A stretch of DNA of 63,072 nt from Roseibacillus sp. (GTDB lineage: Bacteria; Verrucomicrobiota; Verrucomicrobiia; Verrucomicrobiales; Akkermansiaceae): positions 1 to 63,072 of the forward strand of contig JAPKFB010000026.1 of assembly GCA_028821775.1 (NCBI GenBank). Direction: 5' to 3'. The notes under the pieces are model-generated. The model had not been told where the DNA came from, ran no database searches, and saw nothing but the letters and a program-made list of their open reading frames with translations. The number at the start of each line of letters is the position of its first letter. Positions within the stretch are counted from its first letter, which is position 1. A program made the translations under genes and the position numbers. Positions 54,071 through 63,072 of the stretch are shown here, in pieces.

Positions 54071-56169
54071 TGAACGTTCTCAATCAGGCACTTCTCTTCG
54101 GGATCTTCGCGATTTCGATCCCGATCGTCATTCACCTTCTGAACCGGCGACGATTTCGCAAGGTGCGCTGGGCGGCCATGCGTTTTCTGAATGTGAGCGT
54201 GGAGCAGAATCAACGCCGGATGAGGTTGGAGGATCTGATCTTGCTCTTCCTGCGTTGTCTCCTGATCGCCCTGCTCGCTCTCGCCATCGCGCGTCCGGTG
54301 GTGGAAGGATTGAGCGGAGTGCCGGGGTCGAAAATCGCAGCTGCGATCGTGATCGACAACTCCGCGAGCATGGGCACTGCCGAAGGGGAGGGCACCCGTC
54401 TCTCGCTTGCCCGCCAGACCGCCCGCGCGGTGGTGGAACGTCTGCCCGCGGGATCGTCGGTTGCGGTCTCGACCCCTTTTCGCTCCGACGAGTCGACCAC
54501 CGAGCATGATCTTGCCAACCAGCGCATCAAAGAGGTCCCCCAGACGGACCGGCACTCGGATCTGTTGAACGCGTTGGAAAAGGGAGCCCGCACCCTGGCT
54601 GGGCAGGCCGCCGCAGAGAAGGAGCTCTATCTCATCACCGACGGGCATGCCGAAGAGTGGGGAGCCTTTGCGGCCCTGGAGGAGAAGATGCGTGCTCTAT
54701 CGGCCGGTATGAAGCTGCATCTCGTCTTGGTCGGTAGCCCAGCTCCTGCCAACCTCGGGATCAGCCGGCTCGTTCCCTCCGGGACCTTGCCGGCGGTGGG
54801 ACAGCCGTTTCGAATCGATGTCGAGGTCACCAACTACGGAGCGCATGCCGCCTTCGACGTTGCGGTGAACTTGTTGGTCGACGGCCAGGCGGGGGATGAG
54901 TCATGGGTGATCGACGAGGTGCCGCCGGGTCGCAGTGAGAGCGCGACGCTATACGCGACCCTTCCCAGGGCCGGATATCATCGGGTCACGGTGGCCCTGG
55001 GGAGCGATGCGGTTCCCTTCGATGATCAGCGCACGATCGTGATGCAAGCGGTGGACCGGGTGCAGGTTCTCCTCGTCGATGGCGAGCCGGGAGCTGAGCC
55101 CCGTGAGGCGGAGACCTTTTTTCTGAGGCATGCCCTCGCGCCGGTGTCAGATGAGGAGCTTGGAAGCTATCCCGTCAAGCCGTCCGTCATCTCGCCCTCT
55201 GAATTTGCCAGTGAGAACCTGGCGGATTTCCATGCCGTGGTGCTCGCCAATGTCGGCGAGGTCTCGATGGAAATGGCGGACCGGCTGGCCAAGTATGTGA
55301 AGGAGGGGGGCGGCCTGCTTGTCTTTCCCGGTGAGAATGTCCGCCCCAAGTTTTACAACACCCTGTTGCACGCCAAGCACCACTTGTTGCCCGCGGATCT
55401 GGTGGCCCGCGAGCCCGGCCCGGCCACTCAGACTCGCAAGTTGCAACCGACCGAAACGAATCCTCTCGGGCTGGACGGCGACCTCCTTGCGAGCGCGAGC
55501 TTTCGGCAATCATTCGATCTCGAGCTGCCGAGGGAGGGATATCGGGTGGCCTTGCGCTATCATGATGGGTCGCCGGCCCTGGTGGAGAGTGATCTCGGAT
55601 TGGGGAAAGTGTTTCTCTTTACGAGCACGGCGGACACCGCCTGGAACGACTTTGCGGTGCGCCCGGCCTTCGTGCCTTTCGTGAACCGTCTGCTGGGCGT
55701 GGTGGTCCAACATCGAGAAGCGAACCTGAACATAGAAGCGGGTGAAGCCCTGAGCCACCGTCTTGACGCCTCTCTTGCGGGGAGGGAAGTGACGGTCTAT
55801 GAAGTGAGTGACCCCGAAGCGCTGGGGCGCCTAACCACCATTCGGGGCGGGGAGGAAAGCTCGACCCTGCAGTTCGGCGAAACCCACCGTGCCGGTGCCT
55901 ACCAGGCAACCATTGCCGGTCATCCCACTCCGGTTCTCTTCGCGGCACAACCCAGTGTGCGCGAGTCCTCTCTGGAATTTATTGGGGCGAAACAAGTCAA
56001 TCGCCTTCGCGATTCGGCCACCGTCATTCGTTGGAACACCACCAACAGGGTGAGCGAGTTTGGAGAGGCCCGCAAGGGTTCCGAACTTTGGCTTCCGCTC
56101 CTGCTCCTGGTGGTCCTGGTGGCAGGAGTCGAGCTGGTGTTCGCGCAGTGGTTTAGCCGATCAAAGTGA
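54070..56169 (+). CDS. BatA-type membrane protein with VWA domain
   Basis: 699 residues. The N-terminus is the aerotolerance-regulator BatA domain (FGIFAISIPIVIHLLNRRRF, then RKVRWAAMRFLNVSVEQNQR), with two membrane segments (about 5-22 and 56-80). A VWA domain follows (VIDNSASMGTAEGEGTRLSL, a D-x-S-x-S MIDAS), then a beta-rich and a GATase1-like section (VQVLLVDGEPGAEPREAETF). A C-terminal membrane helix (LLLLVVLVAGVELVFAQWFS) anchors it. It overlaps both neighbours by one to four bases. Expected partner of MoxR. Confidence 0.88.
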   Translation: MNVLNQALLFGIFAISIPIVIHLLNRRRFRKVRWAAMRFLNVSVEQNQRRMRLEDLILLFLRCLLIALLALAIARPVVEGLSGVPGSKIAAAIVIDNSASMGTAEGEGTRLSLARQTARAVVERLPAGSSVAVSTPFRSDESTTEHDLANQRIKEVPQTDRHSDLLNALEKGARTLAGQAAAEKELYLITDGHAEEWGAFAALEEKMRALSAGMKLHLVLVGSPAPANLGISRLVPSGTLPAVGQPFRIDVEVTNYGAHAAFDVAVNLLVDGQAGDESWVIDEVPPGRSESATLYATLPRAGYHRVTVALGSDAVPFDDQRTIVMQAVDRVQVLLVDGEPGAEPREAETFFLRHALAPVSDEELGSYPVKPSVISPSEFASENLADFHAVVLANVGEVSMEMADRLAKYVKEGGGLLVFPGENVRPKFYNTLLHAKHHLLPADLVAREPGPATQTRKLQPTETNPLGLDGDLLASASFRQSFDLELPREGYRVALRYHDGSPALVESDLGLGKVFLFTSTADTAWNDFAVRPAFVPFVNRLLGVVVQHREANLNIEAGEALSHRLDASLAGREVTVYEVSDPEALGRLTTIRGGEESSTLQFGETHRAGAYQATIAGHPTPVLFAAQPSVRESSLEFIGAKQVNRLRDSATVIRWNTTNRVSEFGEARKGSELWLPLLLLVVLVAGVELVFAQWFSRSK

Positions 56170-58457
56170 GCATGACGGACTGGATTCTCAAAGCGCTGGG
56201 CGCGGACATCGACGCGGTCGACAGCATCGTGGACTGGTCGTTGCGTTGGCAAACACAGCAGTGGGGCGTGCTTGCGGCGGTCCTGCTCGCGGCGCTTGCT
56301 CCTCTCACGTGGTGGCTCTACCGCAAGAGCCCACAGGAACTGAAACCGACTCGACGCCTGGTTCTCACCTGCCTGCGGATTGCTTTTCTGGCCCTCCTGC
56401 TCGCCATCCTTTTGCAACCCGTTCTGCTCCTCACCTTGGAGCGCGAAGTTCCGCGCACCCTGCCGGTCCTGATCGACACCACCGGAAGCATGGACCTGAG
56501 AGAGGTGGGCGGAGGGAATCGTCTCGCACAGGTTCGTGATGAGCTATCCGCCGCCGGGGGACAGGCGGCCATGAGTTCCCTGGAGGAGGACATGGAAGTT
56601 CCCCGGTTTGTTTTCAGCGGGGAGATGCTGGAGAAACAGGAGGGAGGAGCTCTCGAGATGGATCCCACCGGCGACTCCACAGCCTTGGGCGACACCTTGA
56701 TGAAGGCGCTTGAGCGTTTTCGGGGAGCGGCCCTGGCTGGGTTCGTGGTGGTGACCGATGGCGGGCAGAACGACGGCATTCCGCTGGCGAGAGCGACCCA
56801 ATCCTTGAAGGAAGCCGGGGTGCCGGTTTATGCCATCGGGGTGGGCAGGGTGGATGCCCGCGATGTTGCTCTCGAGAACGTGGAAGTCCGCGAAGTGCTC
56901 CTGGCCGATGATGCCGCCCCCGTCACCGTGCGCTTGCGATCACAGGGAATGAAGGGCGAAAGTGGGCGCGTTGTTTTTTCGCTGGGCGGAGTGCAGGTTG
57001 CGGAGGAAGAAGTGAATTTTGCGAACGATGGTCTCCTGAAGGTGAACACCCTGTTCATTCCCAAGCGCACTGGCGAGTATCCGCTCGAGGTGCGTTTCGA
57101 GTCGAACGGGGTCACCGAAGCCCTGACTGAGAACAACGTCGGGCGGGCGGCCTTGCGTGTTGTGGATCGCAAGCTCCGGGTGCTCCTCGTCGACCAGGCT
57201 CCGCGCTGGGAGTACAAATACCTTGAGGCCATGCTGCTCCGCGAGCGCCGTGTTGACTTGTCGGCCTTCCTCTTTGAGGGCGACCGCGAGATCGCCCGGG
57301 TGCCAGGGAGCCCCTACCTTGAGCAGTTTCCCCTCCGGGCCGAGGACCTCTTTGAGTTCGATCTTGTGATCCTGGGAGACATCGACCCCCGTTTTCTGAC
57401 CGAGAAGCATCAGGAGCTCTTGCGCGACTATGTCTCCACCGCCGGTGGTGCTCTGGTGGTGGTGGCGGGCAAACGATTCCTTCCGAGCGAGTACCGTCGA
57501 AGTGTCTTGGAGCTTTTGTTACCGGTGGAGTTGGCGGGCACATCCATTAGCGCGGGTACCGCGATGGCGACGCGGCCAGTCAGACTTTCTCTGACCGAAG
57601 CGGGGCGAGAGAGCGTGATGCTCCGGCTTGGGGACGAGGTCGCGGCGAGCGAAGCAATCTGGCGGCGACTGCCAGCTCTCTACTGGACCGCCCGGGTCAA
57701 ACGCGCCAAGCCCGCGGCGGAAGTACTCCTCTCGCGACCGGACCCCACCGGTGAGTCTGAAACGACCCCGGTCCTTGTGCTTCACCGCTACGGAGCAGGC
57801 GAAGTGCTCTTTGTGGGCACCGACAACTTCTGGCGCTGGCGGCGCAATGTGGGTGATCGTTATCATGCGGTGTTGTGGGGTCAGATCATTCAGCGCATGG
57901 CCGGGCAGCGTCTTCTCACCGAAAACCCTCGCGTCACGTTGCAGTCAGATCGTCGTCGCTATCGGCGCGGAGATCGCGTGAAAGTTTACGGGCGGATCTT
58001 CACGCGCAACTGGGAGCCGCGCGAGGATGAGGTCCTTCCGGGCGTTCTGGTTTCCAGTGATGATCCTGTTCGTCGCCGCGAGGTTTCCCTCCGGGCCGTT
58101 CCCGGCCAGCGTGGGATATATCGTGCCGAGTTTTCTGCAGGGGACCCTGGCAACTACCGCCTCGCCCTTCCCGGGGACCAGATTGCCACCCTCGACTTCA
58201 CGGTGCGGGACGACAATCGCGAGCATGCCCGAGCCGCCATGAATGCGGATCTCCTGCGGGAGTTGGCAAGGCAAACCGGGGGAGCTTTCCTCACCCTCGC
58301 GGAACTCGAGCAGTTGCCCGCGGCAGTCACCAATCGGAGCGCCCGGCTGACCAGCTTGCGGGAAATCGATCTCTGGTCCTCGCCCCTGATTTTTGCCCTC
58401 CTCGTCCTCCTGATCACGATTGAGTGGATCGTGCGCAAAGTGTCTGAACTAAAATGA
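56166..58457 (+). CDS. Membrane VWA-domain protein with GATase-like region
   Basis: 763 residues from a GTG (56166) overlapping the previous stop; an ATG two codons in is equally possible. Two N-terminal membrane segments (about 35-55 and 73-96), then a VWA domain with IDTTGSMDL. The MIDAS D-x-S-x-S reads D-T-T-G-S here, so Thr replaces the first Ser. Central beta domains (LRVLLVDQAPRWEYKYLEAM) and a GATase-like part (LVVVAGKRFLPSEYRRSVLE) follow. A final helix (FALLVLLITIEWIVRKVSEL) is membrane-spanning. It belongs to the MoxR operon, like BatB/BatC-type partners. Confidence 0.85.
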   Translation: MSMTDWILKALGADIDAVDSIVDWSLRWQTQQWGVLAAVLLAALAPLTWWLYRKSPQELKPTRRLVLTCLRIAFLALLLAILLQPVLLLTLEREVPRTLPVLIDTTGSMDLREVGGGNRLAQVRDELSAAGGQAAMSSLEEDMEVPRFVFSGEMLEKQEGGALEMDPTGDSTALGDTLMKALERFRGAALAGFVVVTDGGQNDGIPLARATQSLKEAGVPVYAIGVGRVDARDVALENVEVREVLLADDAAPVTVRLRSQGMKGESGRVVFSLGGVQVAEEEVNFANDGLLKVNTLFIPKRTGEYPLEVRFESNGVTEALTENNVGRAALRVVDRKLRVLLVDQAPRWEYKYLEAMLLRERRVDLSAFLFEGDREIARVPGSPYLEQFPLRAEDLFEFDLVILGDIDPRFLTEKHQELLRDYVSTAGGALVVVAGKRFLPSEYRRSVLELLLPVELAGTSISAGTAMATRPVRLSLTEAGRESVMLRLGDEVAASEAIWRRLPALYWTARVKRAKPAAEVLLSRPDPTGESETTPVLVLHRYGAGEVLFVGTDNFWRWRRNVGDRYHAVLWGQIIQRMAGQRLLTENPRVTLQSDRRRYRRGDRVKVYGRIFTRNWEPREDEVLPGVLVSSDDPVRRREVSLRAVPGQRGIYRAEFSAGDPGNYRLALPGDQIATLDFTVRDDNREHARAAMNADLLRELARQTGGAFLTLAELEQLPAAVTNRSARLTSLREIDLWSSPLIFALLVLLITIEWIVRKVSELK

Positions 58458-58458
58458 G

Positions 58459-60186
58459 ATGAGAGAATCTGCCACAGAAGCGCGGCCGCCCCTGCCGGAG
58501 GGACTGGGAAGCAGTCTCCGCAGCAAGTTGGGCGCGGTGCGTCGCAAGCTTGTCCGGGTGGAGGTCACCCGACGCCTTGCGGTCGCCCTAAGCGTTGCGG
58601 TGGTGGGCCTTGCTCTCTTCGTGAGCATCGATTGGTTGGCGGATCTTCCCATGCGGGCCCGGATCGGCGTCCTGGCTGGATTGGGAAGCTTGGTCGCGAT
58701 TCTCCTTCTGCGAGCGGCGATCGCCTTGATCACCCAACGTCGCGACGAGGAATCAGTGGCCCTGATGGTCGAACACAGGGAGCCAGGGTTTCGCAGCCGC
58801 CTCATTGCCTCGGTGCAGTTTGCACGGGGCAAGGCGACCGTTCCCGATCGGGGAGCACAGGCCATGGTCGAGCGCATGGTGGGAGACACGGAGATTTTTG
58901 CCAAGCCGCTTGCCCTCACTGAAGTGGTCAACACCAGACCGCTCAAGAAGGCGCTCTGGCTTCTTCTACTGGTGGCTGGGCTCGCGGGAGCCGGCTACTA
59001 CGCGGGTGGTGCGATCACGCAGGATCTCCTCAAGCGGGCCTTTCTTTCGGATCTTCCTGTTCCGCGCGCCACCCGGGTGGTGTGGACCTCGGGTGATCTG
59101 AAGATTGGAATCGGCGACAGCGTCACGGTGGAAGCCCAGACGGAAGGACATGAGCCCGGTCATGGCACCTTGCGTCTTCGTTCGGCCTCGGGAGGCAAGC
59201 GGAGCGTGCGCATGGAACGCCGAGATGGCAAAGAGGGCCATTTCGCTGCCACCATCGAAAATGTGCAGGAGTCCTTCACCTATGTTGCGGCCTTGAACGA
59301 TGGACGCAGCGAGCGCCGGAAGGTCCGCACCTTGCCGCGGCCGACGATCATGGAACTGATCGGACAGCAGGCCTATCCGTCCTACACCAATCTGCCGCCG
59401 AGCATGCACAACCCCGGTGAGTTCCTCCTCTTTCCCGAGAGCACCTTGAGCCTCACGATCACCGCGAGTCAGCCCCTCCGAAGCGGGGCTCTACGCTTGT
59501 TGGGGGGGCAGGGTCAGGTGGTGACCTCCATCGATCCGGAGACCCCTAATACCCTGCACGCTGAATTCATGGTCACGGATCTCAACCTCACTGGGTTCAC
59601 GGTCGAACTCACCGACACCGAGGAGATGGTCTCGCAGGATGCCACCGTTTATCGGGTCGACATTCTGCGCGATGAACCGCCCAAGGTGCGGATCGTGAAA
59701 CCATCCCGGCAACGCGAACTGGTGACCGCGGAGGCCCGCGTCCTGGTGGGATACCAGGCCGAGGATCGATTCGGAATTGAAAAGCTGGTTCTGGCCTACC
59801 GCGTTGACGAGGACGAATCGGCGCAGTATCTCGATCTGCCGATGTCAGCGGAAGGGGCCAAGAAAGTGAGCGAAGGCTACGATTGGCACCTGGAGGAGAT
59901 CGCGCCCGCCGTGATGGTAGGGGACGAAATAGTGTTCTGGATCGAAGCGTATGATCAGAATGCGGATACTGCAGTCGGAAAGAGTAGCAGAAGAATCCTC
60001 AAGGTTGTCACGCCCCGAGAAAAACGAGATGATTTGTTAGGTCGAGTAGGAGATTCCCTCGGACTGATTGACCAAGCGACTGATGATCAGGAACGCCTCA
60101 ATTCCGTCCTTGCGAATTGGATTCGCGACCAGGCTCCCCTTTCCGCACCGGTTCCCAATCCCACAAACAACAACGGCAATGAATAG
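58459..60186 (+). CDS. Membrane protein with beta-rich exported region (unclassified)
   Basis: 575 residues starting one base after the previous stop. Three membrane segments (about 41-60, 73-95, 163-184). The rest is beta-rich (VESFTY-type strands; MELIGQQAYPSYTNLPPSMH). Similar membrane proteins with this layout are common in MoxR operons of planctomycetes and verrucomicrobia; the family name is not certain to me (DUF4175-like is a possibility). It ends NNNGNE and its stop overlaps the start of the next gene by 8 bases. Confidence 0.75.
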   Translation: MRESATEARPPLPEGLGSSLRSKLGAVRRKLVRVEVTRRLAVALSVAVVGLALFVSIDWLADLPMRARIGVLAGLGSLVAILLLRAAIALITQRRDEESVALMVEHREPGFRSRLIASVQFARGKATVPDRGAQAMVERMVGDTEIFAKPLALTEVVNTRPLKKALWLLLLVAGLAGAGYYAGGAITQDLLKRAFLSDLPVPRATRVVWTSGDLKIGIGDSVTVEAQTEGHEPGHGTLRLRSASGGKRSVRMERRDGKEGHFAATIENVQESFTYVAALNDGRSERRKVRTLPRPTIMELIGQQAYPSYTNLPPSMHNPGEFLLFPESTLSLTITASQPLRSGALRLLGGQGQVVTSIDPETPNTLHAEFMVTDLNLTGFTVELTDTEEMVSQDATVYRVDILRDEPPKVRIVKPSRQRELVTAEARVLVGYQAEDRFGIEKLVLAYRVDEDESAQYLDLPMSAEGAKKVSEGYDWHLEEIAPAVMVGDEIVFWIEAYDQNADTAVGKSSRRILKVVTPREKRDDLLGRVGDSLGLIDQATDDQERLNSVLANWIRDQAPLSAPVPNPTNNNGNE

Positions 60187-63072
60187 GCTCAGAAATGGAC
60201 GGAGATGGATCGAGCAGTTGAGCAGGCCTGCCAGGTTGGCGATCGTCTCCCTCCTTCTCCTCCTCTTGTTCCCTTCCATGGCCGAGGCCCAGCGCACGAT
60301 TGCCCGCAAGCCGGACTCTCTCCTCAGGCAGGAACAGCGGCAGGAGCGGATTGGAACGTCCACGGAGGCAAGTGCGACCATGCTCGCAGAGTTGGTCGAC
60401 GAGTTTGGACGCAACGGGCTAGGAGGAACGGACGTGGAGATCATCCACGGAATTCAGTCCGTGCTCGGCAACATTTCCACCGAGCTCATGCCGGAGATCG
60501 TGACTCAACTGAAGGCCGCGCGCATCGGCATCGATGAAACCGGGAAGCGCAGCCAGGCCCTGAGCGCCTACGCGGGCCAGAAGTCGGCCGCCTTTCAGAT
60601 GCGCCGGGTTCTTCTGGAATACCAGCGACAGCTTGCGCTTTACCGACTGGCGGAGCGTGTGCAGTTGTTGGGCGACCGCCAGTCAGACAACCTGCATGAA
60701 GCGGTGGCTCTGATCACCGCGGAGCAACGGCCCGATGCCCCTCGACGCAAAAATGATTTCGCCATCTCGCGTCAGCTGCAGGAAACGGAGCAGGCCGCCC
60801 TGCGCAAGGAAGTCGGCTTGGTGCTCTCCACTCTCAGGACGATGGAAGCAGCTTTTGTGGGATCATTGGAGAACCGACCAAGGGAGGCCCTCGCATTTGT
60901 CGAGGAACACCAGTTGCTCTCCGCGGTGGAGGCTGCCTCCAAGGACCTGAAGGGTGAGCGCATCATGAGTGCGGCGGGATACGAAAAGTCAGCCCGCGAT
61001 ACCCTCTGGCGAGTGGTGGGCATCCTGCAACCTGATCGCGCTCCGCTCGACAAGTTGCTTGATGGGTTGAAGAAGCTCGACGGACTCATTGCGGACGAGA
61101 AGGAAGTGATCGAGAAAACCACCAACATCGACGACGAGAAACGGGGCAAGATTGAGAATATGGTCATGAATGACAAGCGGGTGGTCGCCCTGGAGGAGCA
61201 ACTTTCCGAGATGGAGCGTCGTCTGGAGCGAGCAAGTGCGAAGGAACAAGTGAGGCTGGCGCTCTCTCTCGACAGGACCCAGCGACGACTGGCTAGTGCC
61301 ATTGAGAAGGCGCAGGAACGTCTTGGAGTGGACACCCCTGAAATGAGCGACTTGCGCCGTGCGGAGCGCGCTCAACGGGACCAGGCGGAGTTGGTGGACA
61401 AGGCGGATTTTTTACGACAGGAGCTGAGCGAGCTCGCCCCGGAGGCGGCTGGGAGATTGGAAGAGTCCCTCAGTCCGATGCAGGAAGCGCGAGCAGCATT
61501 GGGGACCACCGCGAGCGCCCGGGAGAAAAGGGAAGCGGCTCTGCCCCCTGAGAATGCCGCCTTGGCGAAGTTGGAGGAAGCACGGAGGGAGCTCATCGAG
61601 GAGATCGAAAACGCTCAGTTTGTGGAAGAGGTGCCCGAGGATAAACTGGAGCATTTGAAGGAGTTGTTAGAGAAATTACAGGAGCTCACGGAAGAGGAAG
61701 AGAAGATTCAAGCCGAGAGCGCGGAGGCGGAACAGGCAGGGAAGGTCGAGGAGCTCAAAGCGGAACAGGCTCCGGCCCAGGAGGCCTTGCAGGAACAAAC
61801 CGAAGCGGTGGCGAGGGAAGCGCAGTCCCCGGCCCCGGAAGCCGCCCAGGCCCTCGCGGAGGCTGCCGAGCAGATGGCAGCGTCCCAGGAGGCGCTTGCG
61901 CAGGGAGAGAATGCGCCCTTGGCGCAGCAGGCTGCGCTTGATGCCCTGGGTCAGGCCGAAGAGAAATTGCAGGCGCAAATCGCGGAACTGGAGCAGGCTA
62001 AGAAAGACCTCGCCGCCTTGCAGGAGCTGCGCGAGAAACTCGACGAGGTCATCGAGAGGCAACAGGAGGTGCAGAAGGACACCATTGATGAAGTGGCCAA
62101 GCCGACCGAAGAGAGCTCCGAGAAGTTGGCGGAGCGGCAGGAGTCCCTGGGGGAGCAGACCGATAAGTTACAGGGGGAAGCGGAAAGTCCCGCCCCGGAC
62201 GCCGCGGCGGACCTTGGCGAAGCAGCCAAGGCGATGGAAGCGGCTCAGGGAAACCTGGAGCAGACTGATCCCCTGGCCGCCCAGCCCCAACAAGGGGAAG
62301 CGCTTTCGGAACTGCAGTCCGCCCGCGAGAAATTGGACGAGAAGATTGCCGAGTTGCAGGAGCAACTTGGGGAAGCGGCGGGAGATGAGCAGGCCGGACT
62401 CGAGGAGGCCCTCGCTGCGATCGAGGAAGCGCAGGGCCAGGTTTCTGATGCCTTGGCGCAGCTTGAGCCCGCAGCGGGCGCGATCCAGGAATTGCAAGAG
62501 CGCCAGGAAGGTCTTGCCCAAGCGTTGGGGGAAGCCGCGCAACAGTCAGGGGATCCCGCCGTCTCCGAAGCAGCGGCGGCCGCCCAACCGGCCGCGGTGA
62601 AGGCTGCCGAACAACTCGTTCAGGGCGATGTGGCGGGGGCCGTTGGAGAAATGCAGAAGGCACAGGATGCGCTGGCCGGAGAGTCGGGTGTGGAACCCCA
62701 AGCTCAGGAGCAAGCCGAAGTGCAAGAGCTGGCCGAAGCGCTCGCCGCTGCCGCGCAACCGGCTGCGAGTCCCTTGCAGGGAGCGAATGCGGCGATCAGC
62801 CCGTTGGCCTCCGGCTCGGAGGGAGCTCTTCCGCTCGGTGCTCAGGCCGCGTTGCAACAAGCTCAACAAGCGCTCGCCAATGCGGCTGCGCAAGCCAATG
62901 CGGGAAGTCCGGCGAGTTCCCAATCCGAAGCCCAGAGTGCCCAGGAATCCCTCGCTCAAGCGGCGGCGGCCCTCTCACTGGCACAAGCAGGCTTGAGCCC
63001 GGGAGAAAGTCCCGGTGAGGGCCAGGGAGAAGGACAGGGCCAGGGAGAAGGACAGGGCCAGGGAGAAGGACA
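60179..63072 (+). CDS. Very long coiled-coil exported protein (partial, runs off window)
   Basis: At least 964 codons, open to the right edge with no stop. The ATG at 60179 overlaps the end of the previous gene. Signal/anchor: PARLAIVSLLLLLFPSMAEA. After a mixed helical region (to about residue 390) the protein is dominated by Ala/Glu/Gln/Lys-rich heptad-like coiled coil (ELLEKLQELTEEEEKIQ, LREKLDEVIERQQEVQK, LQEQLGEAAGDEQ), then an Ala/Gln-rich low-complexity part and, at the end of the window, a Gly-Glu-Gly-Gln repeat. Last gene of the MoxR operon in view; probably an envelope scaffold or partner of the VWA proteins. Confidence 0.85.
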   Translation, partial: MNRLRNGRRWIEQLSRPARLAIVSLLLLLLFPSMAEAQRTIARKPDSLLRQEQRQERIGTSTEASATMLAELVDEFGRNGLGGTDVEIIHGIQSVLGNISTELMPEIVTQLKAARIGIDETGKRSQALSAYAGQKSAAFQMRRVLLEYQRQLALYRLAERVQLLGDRQSDNLHEAVALITAEQRPDAPRRKNDFAISRQLQETEQAALRKEVGLVLSTLRTMEAAFVGSLENRPREALAFVEEHQLLSAVEAASKDLKGERIMSAAGYEKSARDTLWRVVGILQPDRAPLDKLLDGLKKLDGLIADEKEVIEKTTNIDDEKRGKIENMVMNDKRVVALEEQLSEMERRLERASAKEQVRLALSLDRTQRRLASAIEKAQERLGVDTPEMSDLRRAERAQRDQAELVDKADFLRQELSELAPEAAGRLEESLSPMQEARAALGTTASAREKREAALPPENAALAKLEEARRELIEEIENAQFVEEVPEDKLEHLKELLEKLQELTEEEEKIQAESAEAEQAGKVEELKAEQAPAQEALQEQTEAVAREAQSPAPEAAQALAEAAEQMAASQEALAQGENAPLAQQAALDALGQAEEKLQAQIAELEQAKKDLAALQELREKLDEVIERQQEVQKDTIDEVAKPTEESSEKLAERQESLGEQTDKLQGEAESPAPDAAADLGEAAKAMEAAQGNLEQTDPLAAQPQQGEALSELQSAREKLDEKIAELQEQLGEAAGDEQAGLEEALAAIEEAQGQVSDALAQLEPAAGAIQELQERQEGLAQALGEAAQQSGDPAVSEAAAAAQPAAVKAAEQLVQGDVAGAVGEMQKAQDALAGESGVEPQAQEQAEVQELAEALAAAAQPAASPLQGANAAISPLASGSEGALPLGAQAALQQAQQALANAAAQANAGSPASSQSEAQSAQESLAQAAAALSLAQAGLSPGESPGEGQGEGQGQGEGQGQGEG
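63019..63072 (+). repeat. Three tandem 18-bp repeats encoding Gly-Glu-Gly-Gln
   Basis: Three identical copies of GGGCCAGGGAGAAGGACA (18 bp, frame-preserving) lie at 63019-63036, 63037-63054 and 63055-63072, and the array reaches the window edge. They encode a Gly/Gln/Glu linker within the coiled-coil gene. Variable copy number is likely. Confidence 0.85.

Noticed and set aside
1..63072. tRNA, rRNA and CRISPR array search by eye
   Set aside because: No convincing cloverleaf, rRNA segment or regularly spaced direct repeats were found.

Overview
The window looks like a chromosomal segment of a high-GC member of the Planctomycetes-Verrucomicrobia-Chlamydiae group, most likely a verrucomicrobium. 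The signs are a large load of exported sulfatases, CRTAC1/FG-GAP-ASPIC and propeller-HEAT-cytochrome c proteins, a Tat-exported Gfo/Idh/MocA oxidoreductase, and a MoxR/DUF58/VWA operon with PVC-style partner genes. This placement is inferred from gene content; no rRNA or tRNA gene was found.

Layout. 1-23.4 kb: ten exported type I sulfatases (eight Cys/Pro- or Cys/Ala-type with ordinary motifs, two with atypical active-site motifs), mixed with a PPP-family phosphatase, a pRiA4b ORF-3-like protein, a SanA/YdcF-like protein and, in the middle, a two-gene nucleotide-sugar locus (a GalU-like protein overlapping a 1075-residue GHMP-kinase/UDPGP-uridylyltransferase fusion). 23.9-27.2 kb: a DUF2071 protein behind a perfect 22-bp palindrome, a Thr/Pro-repeat secreted protein, and a decayed esterase. 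27.2-31.2 kb: an FG-GAP/ASPIC-thioredoxin-TPR reading frame interrupted by one in-frame TGA. 31.5-46.7 kb: two more sulfatases, a CE15-type glucuronoyl esterase, a sialate O-acetylesterase-like protein, a Gfo/Idh/MocA protein, a purple-acid-phosphatase-like protein and an NhaC antiporter. 47.3-51.8 kb: a PVC-type propeller/HEAT/cytochrome c protein, a frameshifted secreted protein, and a thioredoxin-like reading frame with an in-frame TGA followed by a good SECIS-like hairpin. 52.1 kb to the end: a tightly packed MoxR-DUF58-BatA-VWA-membrane-coiled-coil operon running off the right edge.

How it works together: twelve different sulfatases plus CE15 and SASA esterases suggest stripping of sulfate, ester and acetyl decorations from complex (probably algal or glycosaminoglycan-like) polysaccharides outside the cytoplasm. 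The kinase/uridylyltransferase fusion could activate a released sugar, but the substrate is not visible. No sulfatase maturase, SusC/D pair or glycoside hydrolase is present in the window.

Most noteworthy: (1) a candidate selenoprotein at 50564-51790 with a SECIS-like stem-loop; (2) a second in-frame TGA in the ASPIC/thioredoxin/TPR frame; (3) a 'head-only' remnant of an SMC gene; (4) the reverse-order kinase-pyrophosphorylase fusion; (5) a pair of inverted dispersed repeats about 20.6 kb apart; (6) an unusual number of decayed genes (smc, esterase, sterol desaturase and three others) scattered between intact ones.
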